Source of the DNA: DATJBC01 sp035515515
GTDB taxonomy: Bacteria; Actinomycetota; Acidimicrobiia; Acidimicrobiales; UBA8190
DNA: 12,354 nucleotides
Assembly (NCBI GenBank): GCA_035515515.1
Contig: DATJBC010000273.1
Coordinates: 1 to 12,354 of the forward strand
Reading direction: 5' to 3'
Below are positions 1-6,177 of this stretch, piece after piece. The stretch's first letter is position 1. Each line of letters begins with the position of its first letter. A program made the position numbers and the translations under genes. The notes beneath the pieces were generated by a model. The model was given only the letters and a program-made list of their open reading frames with translations, had not been told where the DNA came from and did not search any database.

Positions 1-401
1 AGGCGCGGGCGATCTCGCTGCTGGCCGACGCGGACCGCCTGGCCCCCATGGTCGAGCTGGTGGGGCTGCAGGCGCTGCCGGCCCCCGAGCGCATGGTCCT
101 GCTGGCCGGCAGGCTCCTGCGGGAGGCGTTCCTGCAGCAGAGCGCGCTCAGCCCCAACGACGCCACCAGCACCCCGGCCAAGCAGCAGGCGCTCCTCGAG
201 CTGGTGCTGGCCGTCCACGACCAGACCCTGGCGCTGCTCGGGCGCGGGGTGAGCGCCGGCGCCATCGAGGAGGCCGACCTGTCGGGTGTCACGCGGGTCC
301 ACGACGAGGTCGGCCCCGACGACGCCGCCGCCGTGGCCCGCCGGCGCGACGAGGTCCTGGGGGCGCTCGAGGCGCTCGCCCCCCCGGAGCCGGGCCGATG
401 A
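1..401 (+). CDS. ntpA: V/A-type ATPase catalytic subunit A, C-terminal part (5' end outside window)
   Basis: About 132 C-terminal residues of the catalytic A subunit of a bacterial V/A-type rotary ATPase, which hydrolyses or makes ATP in the soluble V1 head. The reading frame is open from base 3, so the gene starts before the window. The identifying features are the C-terminal helical-bundle sequence LLADADRLAPMVELVG, the conserved segment LLREAFLQQSALSPND (family pattern lre-FLQQnAf-p-D), and the following TPAKQQALLELVLAVHDQ. The P-loop and nucleotide-binding core lie outside the window. The stop codon overlaps the start of the next gene in an ATGA arrangement (398-401), which implies translational coupling with subunit B. 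The family call is firm. Whether the enzyme moves protons or sodium ions cannot be read from this subunit. Confidence 0.9.
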   Translation, partial: ARAISLLADADRLAPMVELVGLQALPAPERMVLLAGRLLREAFLQQSALSPNDATSTPAKQQALLELVLAVHDQTLALLGRGVSAGAIEEADLSGVTRVHDEVGPDDAAAVARRRDEVLGALEALAPPEPGR

Positions 402-1876
402 CCGCCGAGGCCGAGCGCGCCCCGGTGGTGCCCCTCGAGTACCGCGGGGCGTCCTCGGCCGAGGGACCGCTGCTCGTCGTGCGAGGCGTGGAGAACGTGG
501 GGTTCGACGAGCTCGCCTCGGTGCGCCTGGCGTCGGGCGAGCTCCGCACCGGGCTGGTCCTCGAGGTGCACCGCGACGTGGCGGTGGTGGAGGTCCTCCA
601 GGGCACGGCGGGCATCGACCCCGCCACGGTGTCGGTGGCCTTCGAGGGCCGCCCCCTCGAGATCCCCGTCGGCCCGGGCTGGCTCGGGAGGGTCTGGAAC
701 GGCATGGGCGAGCCGCTCGACGGGGGGCCGCCCATGCTGGGGGCCGAGCGCCGGCCGGTGACGGGCGCACCGCTCAACCCCACCGCGCGCGACGTCCCGG
801 CCGACCCCATCCTCACCGGCATCTCGGTGATCGACGCCCTCACCACCGTGGTGCGCGGCCAGAAGCTCCCCATCTTCTCCTCGGCCGGTCTGCCCCACCT
901 CGAGCTGGCCGCCCAGATCGCCGTCCAGGCCAACGCGGCGGGCGAGCCCTTCAAGGTCGTCGTGGTGGGCATGGGGCTCACCCACGCCGACGCCGCCTCG
1001 CTGCGCGACACGCTCGAGAGCAACGCCGACGCGGGCGGCCTGGCCCTGTTCCTCGACCTGGCCGACGACCCCGTCGTCCAGCGCGTCCTCGCCCCCCGGG
1101 TGGCCCTCACGGTGGCCGAGCACCTCGCCTTCGACCTCGGCCAGCACGTGCTGGTGGTCCTGGCCGACATGACCAGCTACTGCGAGGCGGTGCGGGAGGT
1201 CTCCGCCGCGCGGGGCGAGATCCCCGGGCGGCGCGCCTACCCCGGCTACCTCTACAGCGACCTCGCCTCGTTGTACGAGCGCTGCGGACGCATACGCGGG
1301 TCCGCCGGGTCGGTCACGCAGATGCCCGTGCTCACCATGCCGGCGGGCGACATCACCCACCCCGTCCCCGACCTCACCGGCTACATCACCGAGGGCCAGA
1401 TCGTCCTCTCGCCCGAGCTGCAGGGCGCCGGCGTGTACCCGCCGGTCGACGTGCTGGGGTCGCTGTCGCGCCTCATGCGCAAGGGCGTGGGCGAAGGCCT
1501 CACCCGCGGCGACCACCCCGGCGTCGCCGCCCAGCTCGTCGCCGCCCTGGCCCGTGCCCGGCAGGTGCGCGACCTCGTGGACCTCATCGGCGAGGCCGCC
1601 CTGAGCGCCGTCGACCGGCGCTACCTCGCCTTCGCCGAGGCCTTCAGCGCCGTCCTCGTCCAGCAGGGTGCCGACGAGGCCCGCCCGCTGGAGGACACCC
1701 TGGCGCGGGCCTGGCGGGTGGCGTCGGTGCTGCCGCGCCCCGAGCTCACCATGGTCTCGGCATCCGACGTCGCCGCCCACTACTCCCCCGCGCCGGGCGA
1801 CGACGCAGGCGCACGGCCCGAAGGCGACGACGTGGGAGAGGGCGCAGACGAGGGGGCCGGCCGTGGCGATGGCTGA
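398..1876 (+). CDS. ntpB: V/A-type ATPase non-catalytic subunit B
   Basis: A 492-residue B subunit, which alternates with A in the V1 hexamer and binds nucleotide without catalysing. Visible family signatures are GRVWNGMGEPLDGGP near residue 100, PILTGISVIDALTTVVRGQ, and QKLPIFSSAGLPHLELAAQ from about residue 155. In the last one the catalytic P-loop is replaced by the B-type S-[SG]-[AS]-GLPH sequence. VLADMTSYCEAVREVS, PGYLYSDLASLYERCGRI from residue 282, and a TQMPVLTMPAGDITHPVPD stretch also match. The start ATG overlaps the stop of subunit A (ATGA). The protein is slightly longer than the usual 455-470 residues because of a Gly/Asp/Glu-rich tail after about residue 462. The 3' end overlaps the start of subunit D, so A-B-D form one operon in the order usual for bacterial V/A-ATPases. 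Confidence 0.96.
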   Translation: MTAEAERAPVVPLEYRGASSAEGPLLVVRGVENVGFDELASVRLASGELRTGLVLEVHRDVAVVEVLQGTAGIDPATVSVAFEGRPLEIPVGPGWLGRVWNGMGEPLDGGPPMLGAERRPVTGAPLNPTARDVPADPILTGISVIDALTTVVRGQKLPIFSSAGLPHLELAAQIAVQANAAGEPFKVVVVGMGLTHADAASLRDTLESNADAGGLALFLDLADDPVVQRVLAPRVALTVAEHLAFDLGQHVLVVLADMTSYCEAVREVSAARGEIPGRRAYPGYLYSDLASLYERCGRIRGSAGSVTQMPVLTMPAGDITHPVPDLTGYITEGQIVLSPELQGAGVYPPVDVLGSLSRLMRKGVGEGLTRGDHPGVAAQLVAALARARQVRDLVDLIGEAALSAVDRRYLAFAEAFSAVLVQQGADEARPLEDTLARAWRVASVLPRPELTMVSASDVAAHYSPAPGDDAGARPEGDDVGEGADEGAGRGDG

Positions 1877-2522
1877 GGCCGTGCCGCCCGGCCGGGCCGG
1901 GCGCCTGTGGCTCCGGCGGCGGCTGGCGTCCGCCCGCCGCAGCCTCGACCTGCTCGACCGCAAGCGCCAGCTGCTGCGGCGGGAGCTGGCCGATCTCGCC
2001 CCGCGGCGCCGGCAGGCCGCCGAGGACTGGGCGGGCGCCTGCCTCGAGGCCGAGCGGTGGGGCGTACGGGCCACGGTCCTGGGCGGCGCGGCGGACGTCG
2101 CCCTGGCGGCCGCGGGGGTCGAGGGACGGGCCGCCGTGGACGTGCCCTGGGACAACACCATGGGCGTCCTCCACCCCGCCGGCCCCCGCTGCCGCCTGCC
2201 GGTGCTGTCCCCGGCCGAGGCCGCCGCGGGCAACGCGGCGGTGGCGCCCGCGGCGGCCGCCTATCGCCGGGCGCTCGACGCCGCCGCCGCGCACGGCGCC
2301 CTCGAGCGCTCCTTCCACCTCATCGACGCCGAGCTCAGGGCGACCGAGCGACGGCGCCGGGCCATCGAGCGCCACCGGCTGCCCGCCCTGGAGGACGCCC
2401 TGGCCCGTCTGGAGCTGCGCCTCGACGAGCTCGAGCGGGAGGAGCGCGTGGTGGGGCACTGGGCCCAGCGGCGCCACGGGGCCTCCACCCGCGGGGTCGA
2501 CACGAAGGACCGACGCCGCTGA
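1863..2522 (+). CDS. ntpD: V/A-type ATPase central-stalk subunit D
   Basis: About 217-219 residues, the usual size of subunit D, the long antiparallel coiled coil that turns inside the A3B3 head and transmits rotation to the membrane ring. The N-terminal helix (RLWLRRRLASARRSLDLLDRKRQLLRREL, cited in part) matches the D-family pattern of a basic helix with LL-x-KR-x-LL. The C-terminal helix, residues about 150-205, contains ATERRRRAIERHRLPALEDA, matching the family's RRVNALE/RRVNAIE-type C-terminal helix. The middle is Ala/Pro-rich. GTG at 1863 sits 6 nt after AGGGGG (1851-1856) and is preferred; ATG at 1869, 12 nt after it, is the alternative. Either start overlaps the end of subunit B. Subunits C, E, F, I and K are not in the window and would be expected upstream. 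Confidence 0.9.
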   Translation: MAMAEAVPPGRAGRLWLRRRLASARRSLDLLDRKRQLLRRELADLAPRRRQAAEDWAGACLEAERWGVRATVLGGAADVALAAAGVEGRAAVDVPWDNTMGVLHPAGPRCRLPVLSPAEAAAGNAAVAPAAAAYRRALDAAAAHGALERSFHLIDAELRATERRRRAIERHRLPALEDALARLELRLDELEREERVVGHWAQRRHGASTRGVDTKDRRR

Positions 2523-2554
2523 CCACCGCGGGTGCGCGTCGGCCGGCGTCGCCG

Positions 2555-2680
2555 TCAGTCGACGGGGATCGCCGACCAGCGGGCACCGCCGTCGTGGGTC
2601 ACGAGCAACCGGCCGGCCTCGTTCTCTGGGGCCGGCTCGTCGTGGACGGCGAGCCACGGCGTCGGCGGCGATGGGACTTT
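2555..2680 (-). pseudogene. Remnant of an Asp-box (BNR/sialidase-type) beta-propeller protein
   Basis: On the minus strand, just after the V-ATPase operon, a short open stretch ends with GRLLVTHDGGARWSAIPVD and a TGA at 2557-2555. The piece THDGGARW (about 2577-2600) fits the Asp-box pattern S/T-x-D-x-G-x-x-W found once per blade in BNR-repeat, sialidase and Ycf48-like propellers, often at the very C terminus. Nothing recognisable precedes it within about 40 codons, and the upstream bases become the 5' region of the lipoprotein gene on the other strand. I read it as the truncated 3' end of a lost gene. The motif is short and chance in high-GC DNA is a real alternative. Confidence 0.3.
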
Positions 2681-2759
2681 GCGCCCTGTCGAGCGCACCC
2701 GTCCGAGGCGCACAATGTGATCGAAGGGGCTCGATGGTGCCCTGAAGGCCAAGCGGTGC

Positions 2760-3572
2760 ATGATGCGCAGGGTTGTCGTGGCGTTGGCGATGGCGATGGT
2801 GGCGCTCATCGGCACGTCGTGCGCCAGCGCTCCCTTGACCGGTCCGACGCACTCCGGGGGGACCACCACCACCGCCCCGTCCTCGACGACGACCACGGCC
2901 CGACCGAGCGCCTTCCCCGACCTGGCGCCGTACTTCACGGCGGCGGCCGCCACCGACCAGAAGCTGAAGGCGGCGGCGCAGGCCGTGAACGGCGCCATCG
3001 GCACCTCGTCGATCACGATCAGCGCGTCGACGTTCGCCGCCGTGGCGGCCGCCGACCCCACCCCCGCCTCGCGCCTCATCCCGCCCGGGCTCAGCCGTGA
3101 CGTGCTGTCGGCGGTGCTGACGGTCCAGAGCGACCTGGCGGCGCGCTACTGGGCGATGCGGGGGATCTCGATCGCCTACTTCCCGGGCGGGCCCACGACC
3201 ATCCCTCTCGGCAGCGGCCCGGCGGACTACCTGGTCAAGTGCCTCGGCGGCGGCAGCCAGGCGGCGGCCTTGTTCCCCGCTGACCTGGCCTCGGCCGAGG
3301 CGGCGGCGCTCCGGGCCCCGCCCGCGGTGGCCGTCGACCCCACCTCGCACACCGCCGCCGACCTCGCCATCTGGCTCCAGCTGATCACCGGGCTGAACTC
3401 GGGCTGCGAGAGCTGCGGCGGCGAGCGGGTCACCACCCTGGAGCCCATCACCTGGCACTACGTCGCCCCCCTGTACGCGGGTGGCAAGCCGTTCGACGGT
3501 GACGTGGGTGGCCTGCTCTTCATCGCCCAGTACACGGGATCGGGCTGGACGATCGAGTTCAACGCCTGCTGA
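2760..3572 (+). CDS. Secreted lipoprotein of unknown function
   Basis: A 270-residue protein I do not recognise. It begins with a lipoprotein signal peptide: basic MMRR, a hydrophobic stretch VVVALAMAMVALIG, then GTSC with the candidate lipidated cysteine at residue 21. A Thr/Ser/Pro-rich linker follows (about residues 30-52, with runs of four Thr), typical of a flexible tether between membrane and folded domain in actinobacterial lipoproteins. The rest is an Ala-rich domain with four further cysteines: one in KCLGGG, two as CESC, and the last residue, suggesting disulfides in the extracytoplasmic space. GAAGG at 2744-2748 lies 11 nt before the ATG; the second Met (2763) is equally possible. 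It stands alone, outside the V-ATPase operon. No catalytic motif is visible. Confidence 0.75.
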   Translation: MMRRVVVALAMAMVALIGTSCASAPLTGPTHSGGTTTTAPSSTTTTARPSAFPDLAPYFTAAAATDQKLKAAAQAVNGAIGTSSITISASTFAAVAAADPTPASRLIPPGLSRDVLSAVLTVQSDLAARYWAMRGISIAYFPGGPTTIPLGSGPADYLVKCLGGGSQAAALFPADLASAEAAALRAPPAVAVDPTSHTAADLAIWLQLITGLNSGCESCGGERVTTLEPITWHYVAPLYAGGKPFDGDVGGLLFIAQYTGSGWTIEFNAC

Positions 3573-3746
3573 GCCGTTCCCGGAGAAGGTGCCCGAGCCA
3601 CGCCGCCTCGTGCTCGTGGAAACCGTGACCGCCGGCACCGGGGTCCTGTTGCTGCGCTACGAGCGTGCTCGCTGAGGCGTGTCGCACCGGACCGGGGCCG
3701 GTTCGGCGGGTGGCGTCGCCCATGGGGCAGAGCGCGGATCTCTGGG

Positions 3747-3752
3747 TAGCGT
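3747..3752 (+). promoter_or_regulatory. Candidate -10 element of the GRAM-like gene
   Basis: TAGCGT fits the actinobacterial -10 consensus TANNNT and ends six bases before the GTG start at 3759. No Shine-Dalgarno sequence lies in between, so a leaderless transcript is possible. No clear -35 is seen. Confidence 0.3.
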
Positions 3753-3758
3753 CACGGT

Positions 3759-4133
3759 GTGCCCCATCATCTGCACCATCGCTGGCTCCGTGAGGGCGAA
3801 CGGATCCTGTGGCACGGCATGGCCAACCGCGGCCCCGACAACACCCGCCAGGTCGGGGGGACGCTGTACCTGACCGACGAGCGGCTCTTCTTCGAGCCCC
3901 ACCTCCTGGAGCGGGTCACCCAGGAACAGGAGTGGGAGGCGCCCGTCGCCGATGTGCGCATGAGCATCGGCCAGGGATCGTGGAGTCCCCACATCCCCGT
4001 GGTCCGCGACGTGGCCCTGCGCTACCGCCTGGAGGTGATCGAGGCAGACGGATCGTTGGAGGAGTTCTTCCTCACCCATCTCGGCGACCCCCTGGAGCGC
4101 CTCGCCCACTGGGAGGACCAGCCGGCGCCCTAG
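3759..4133 (+). CDS. Small GRAM/PH-like domain protein
   Basis: A 124-residue protein with the strand-rich pattern of a bacterial GRAM/PH-like domain. The opening RWLREGERILWHGMANRG and the central GGTLYLTDERLFFEPH (about residues 28-43) match the family's pattern of a turn, G-x-LYLT-x-RL-x-F. The later LRYRLEVIEADGSLEEFFL fits the remaining strands. In bacteria such proteins are usually cytoplasmic or membrane-peripheral and of unknown ligand. The in-frame stop at 3747-3749 limits the start to GTG 3759, or to ATG 3819, which would remove the first strand. There is no transmembrane segment and no operon partner: the next gene runs towards it from the other strand. Confidence 0.7.
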   Translation: MPHHLHHRWLREGERILWHGMANRGPDNTRQVGGTLYLTDERLFFEPHLLERVTQEQEWEAPVADVRMSIGQGSWSPHIPVVRDVALRYRLEVIEADGSLEEFFLTHLGDPLERLAHWEDQPAP

Positions 4134-4138
4134 ACGGC

Positions 4139-4197
4139 CCAGGGCACCACGGAGCCGCGCTGGGGCGGGCCGACCGACGACGCCCGGAGCGCCCTGG
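4139..4197. terminator. Inverted repeat between convergent genes, possible bidirectional terminator
   Basis: CCAGGGC (4139-4145) and GCCCTGG (4191-4197) are perfect 7-base complements around a GC-rich 45-base loop in the 78-bp gap between two convergent genes. There is no T-tract, so termination by this element is only a suggestion. Confidence 0.25.
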
Positions 4198-4211
4198 TCC
4201 GCCGGTCTCCC

Positions 4212-4523
4212 CTAGGGCACGAACTCCCCCACCACGCGGAGGTCGACGAACTCGGGAGCGCCGTCGAAGATCTCGGACATCACCGCCCTGGCGGCCTGCA
4301 ATTGCTCCTGGCGCTCGGCGTCGCTCTCCCGGGCGCGGGCCTTCTCCTCGCTCTCGAAGACGACCAGCATGTACGCCCTGGTCGGGTCGTCCTGATCCTG
4401 CATGGCGAGCGAGCGGACGAGCCCGCTGCCCGGCTTCTCGGCCTTGCGCAACGCCTCCTCTAGGCGAGGCAGCTCGTCCTCGTGCCCCGCTCTCAATCGG
4501 GTCGTGATCAGTTGCGCCCACAT
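4212..4523 (-). CDS. Antibiotic biosynthesis monooxygenase (ABM)-like domain protein
   Basis: A 103-residue single-domain protein with the ferredoxin-like alpha+beta pattern of the ABM/dimeric alpha-beta barrel superfamily. Its elements are an initial strand MWAQLITTRLRAGHEDEL, a helix (PRLEEALRKAEK), a strand pair around GLVRSLAMQDQDDPTRAYMLVVFES, a charged helix, and a final strand FVDLRVVGEFV. Members act as small dimeric monooxygenases, heme-degrading enzymes or ligand-binding proteins. No residue here fixes the substrate. The start is well supported: on the minus strand GGGAGGGG ends 6 nt before the ATG at 4523. The gene is alone, divergent from the MDMPI-like gene (174 bp apart) and convergent with the GRAM-like gene. 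Confidence 0.7.
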   Translation of the reverse strand: MWAQLITTRLRAGHEDELPRLEEALRKAEKPGSGLVRSLAMQDQDDPTRAYMLVVFESEEKARARESDAERQEQLQAARAVMSEIFDGAPEFVDLRVVGEFVP

Positions 4524-4697
4524 GACAGGCCCCTCCCGGCTCGGCTCCCGTGCCGCACGCATCTTGCCCGATCCGCGGCGGTCCTGCCCGGCGCCATCGT
4601 CCGAGGGACAATTCCCGTACCCGGTGCCGATCGTGGCAGGCGCGCGCGCTGGGGTGCTGGGGTGCGCCCGTGGGTCCGCCGGGATGAGACTCGCACC

Positions 4698-5306
4698 ATG
4701 GAGGACCACGTGGCCGCGGGGGCCCTGCGGCGCGCCCGCCTGGAGTTGGCCGATCGCATCGAGTCCCTCACGCCCGACCAGTGGGACACCGACTCCTGGT
4801 GCGCGGGTTGGCGGGTCCGGGACGTCCTGGGACACCTGGTGTCCCTCGCCGAGGCGTCCCCGCTCACCATCATGTCCCTGCCCATACGCGGCGGTGGCCG
4901 AGCGGACCGCGCACTGGCTCGCATGGCCCGGCGACTGGGTGGGCGTCCCGTGCCCGAGCTGGCTGACCGGCTCCGCGCGGCCGCACGCCGTCGGTCAGGG
5001 ACCTCCAGTCCCCGTGGTCTGGGGGATGTGCTCGTTCACGGAGCCGACATGCTGCGGCCGGTCGGCCAAGAATTCGAGGTATCCCCACAGGACGTCGTGC
5101 CGATCCTGGACGTCTACAGCGGGCTCTTCGGTCGTCTGGCGTTCCACGCCCGGCCCGCCCGCGGACGTCGACTGGTCGCCACCGATGCGGACTGGTCGCA
5201 GGGGGACGGCCCCGAGATCGACGGCCGGGCCATCGACCTCCTCCTCTTCCTGGCCAACCGCCGACAGGTCGTTGCCGCGCTGGAGGGACCGGGGTTGGAC
5301 CGCTGA
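4698..5306 (+). CDS. Maleylpyruvate isomerase / DinB-like (mycothiol-dependent superfamily) protein
   Basis: A 202-residue protein of the actinobacterial MDMPI/DinB-like four-helix-bundle superfamily, whose characterised members use a metal ion and mycothiol. The N-terminal signature LTPDQWDTDSWCAGWRVRDV leads to LGHLVSLAEA with His46, the first expected metal ligand. GDVLVHGADMLRP gives Asp110 and His114, spaced as the family's E-x3-H pair but with Asp in place of Glu. The C-terminal part (about 145-202) with GPEIDGRAIDLLLFLANRR matches the usual MDMPI C-terminal region. ATG 4698 is chosen because it starts at the family's first helix. No good ribosome site precedes it, but a GAGACT sequence six bases upstream could be the -10 of a leaderless transcript. 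The substrate is unknown. Confidence 0.72.
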   Translation: MEDHVAAGALRRARLELADRIESLTPDQWDTDSWCAGWRVRDVLGHLVSLAEASPLTIMSLPIRGGGRADRALARMARRLGGRPVPELADRLRAAARRRSGTSSPRGLGDVLVHGADMLRPVGQEFEVSPQDVVPILDVYSGLFGRLAFHARPARGRRLVATDADWSQGDGPEIDGRAIDLLLFLANRRQVVAALEGPGLDR

Positions 5307-5377
5307 CTGGGACCTGTGGCCCTGGCATCTGCGGGATCGTCGTCTCATAGTTGAGGTGACAGAGGCGGTCGGTCCGC

Positions 5378-5394
5378 CCTCCTGGCAACGGAGG
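5378..5394 (+). promoter_or_regulatory. Hairpin that would pair with the Shine-Dalgarno site of the SHOCT gene
   Basis: CCTCC (5378-5382) and GGAGG (5390-5394) form a perfect 5-bp stem with a 7-nt loop. GGAGG is the ribosome-binding site, 7 nt before GTG 5402, so the fold would hide it. Confidence 0.35.
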
Positions 5395-5401
5395 TGCACA
5401 C

Positions 5402-6022
5402 GTGACTGACATTGACGCGCGGCCGAGGCCGATCGTCAGGCCGGATCCAGGCTTTGCCTACCTGATGACCGGCATCGCCCTTGGATGCATTTGGTTGAGC
5501 TATGTGATGGGCGCCGTCTTCGGACCGGACATCGTCACCGGCACGCAGCACGAACGCTTCAACAGCGCCGCGGCGATCGGCTGGATCTTCAACGGCCTTG
5601 CGACTGCCATGGTGGTGACCGCAGCGTTGCAGGGCATCCGGGCCAAGGTGACCGAACGAGCTCCCTGGACCATGTTGGGAGCCGGCGCAGCCGCCATCTG
5701 GCTCGCCGTCATGTTCGTGGCCGTCTTTGCCCCGGTCTGGGTCACGGGCACGGACCCCGACAGGTTTCCCGGTTGGGCGGGGCTCAGCGCCATCGCGGGA
5801 GTCATCCTGACATGGAGTCTCTGCAAGTTCGTGAAGGCCGCGTCCTTCGAGCCGGCGGCGCCACCGGCAGCCCTCACACCCAGTGCGCCGGCCGACGGTC
5901 TCGAGCCTGTGCCGGAGGATCCCACCGTCACGTTGCGGCGGCTGGCGCAACTGCGCGACTCGGGCGTGATCACCGAGGCCGAATTCCAGGCGAAGAAGGA
6001 CGACCTGCTCACCCGGATCTAG
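5402..6022 (+). CDS. Four-helix membrane protein with C-terminal SHOCT domain and internal duplication
   Basis: A 206-residue inner-membrane protein. Predicted transmembrane segments lie at about residues 18-40, 56-79, 88-113 and 124-144. After a Pro/Ala-rich linker it ends (173-206) in LRRLAQLRDSGVITEAEFQAKK, a clear SHOCT motif, a short C-terminal helical module common in bacterial membrane proteins and linked to oligomerisation. The first two helices and the last two are copies. IWL at 30-32 and 99-101, AVF at 38-40 and 107-109, VTGT at 45-48 and 114-117, and RF at 52-53 and 121-122 all repeat with a constant offset of 69 residues. The start is GTG with GGAGG 7 nt upstream. It stands between the MDMPI-like gene and the cyclase fusion. 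Its function is unknown. Confidence 0.8.
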   Translation: MTDIDARPRPIVRPDPGFAYLMTGIALGCIWLSYVMGAVFGPDIVTGTQHERFNSAAAIGWIFNGLATAMVVTAALQGIRAKVTERAPWTMLGAGAAAIWLAVMFVAVFAPVWVTGTDPDRFPGWAGLSAIAGVILTWSLCKFVKAASFEPAAPPAALTPSAPADGLEPVPEDPTVTLRRLAQLRDSGVITEAEFQAKKDDLLTRI

Positions 6023-6030
6023 GCAGGCAT

Positions 6031-6087
6031 GCGGCCACGCCACTGGCCGCGTGGTCGGCCCGCTGGTCGCCCGGGGAGGGGCCCCGG
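6031..6087 (+). terminator. Two GC-rich hairpins after the SHOCT gene
   Basis: GCGGCCA (6031-6037) pairs with TGGCCGC (6044-6050) across a 6-nt loop, 9 bases after the stop codon. CCGGGG (6071-6076) pairs with CCCCGG (6082-6087) across AGGGG. There is no U-tract, so termination is plausible but unproved. Confidence 0.4.
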
Positions 6088-6155
6088 TACCCCGCTTGTG
6101 CGCCCTCGAAGGCCGCCGGCAGACCTGCGAGGTGCTGGCCCCTGCATTCCTCGAG

Positions 6156-6176
6156 GGAGGAGGCAATACTTCCTCC
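6156..6176 (+). promoter_or_regulatory. Inverted repeat covering the purine-rich site before the cyclase gene
   Basis: GGAGGA (6156-6161) and TCCTCC (6171-6176) are perfect complements with a 9-base loop, directly before GTG 6178. The purine-rich GGGAGGAGG (6155-6163) is the only Shine-Dalgarno-like sequence but sits 14 nt from the start. The loop also contains AATACT (6166-6171), a possible -10 six bases before the start codon. Confidence 0.3.
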
Positions 6177-6177
6177 A

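Noticed and set aside
286..2745. Very long open frame (about 819 codons) overlapping the V-ATPase B and D genes on the + strand
   Set aside because: Its translation is Arg/Pro/Gly-rich low-complexity sequence typical of the alternate frame of high-GC genes. The B and D frames carry clear family motifs.
1746..3638. 630-codon minus-strand open frame
   Set aside because: Arg/Gly-rich, no domain, antisense to the end of subunit B, subunit D and the lipoprotein gene; explained by GC-rich antisense bias.
3568..3675. Short in-frame tail after the lipoprotein ending RRLVLVETVTAGTGVLLLRYERA, like the last strands of a chagasin-type inhibitor
   Set aside because: It lacks the rest of the domain and a start of its own, and the similarity is a short hydrophobic strand pattern only.
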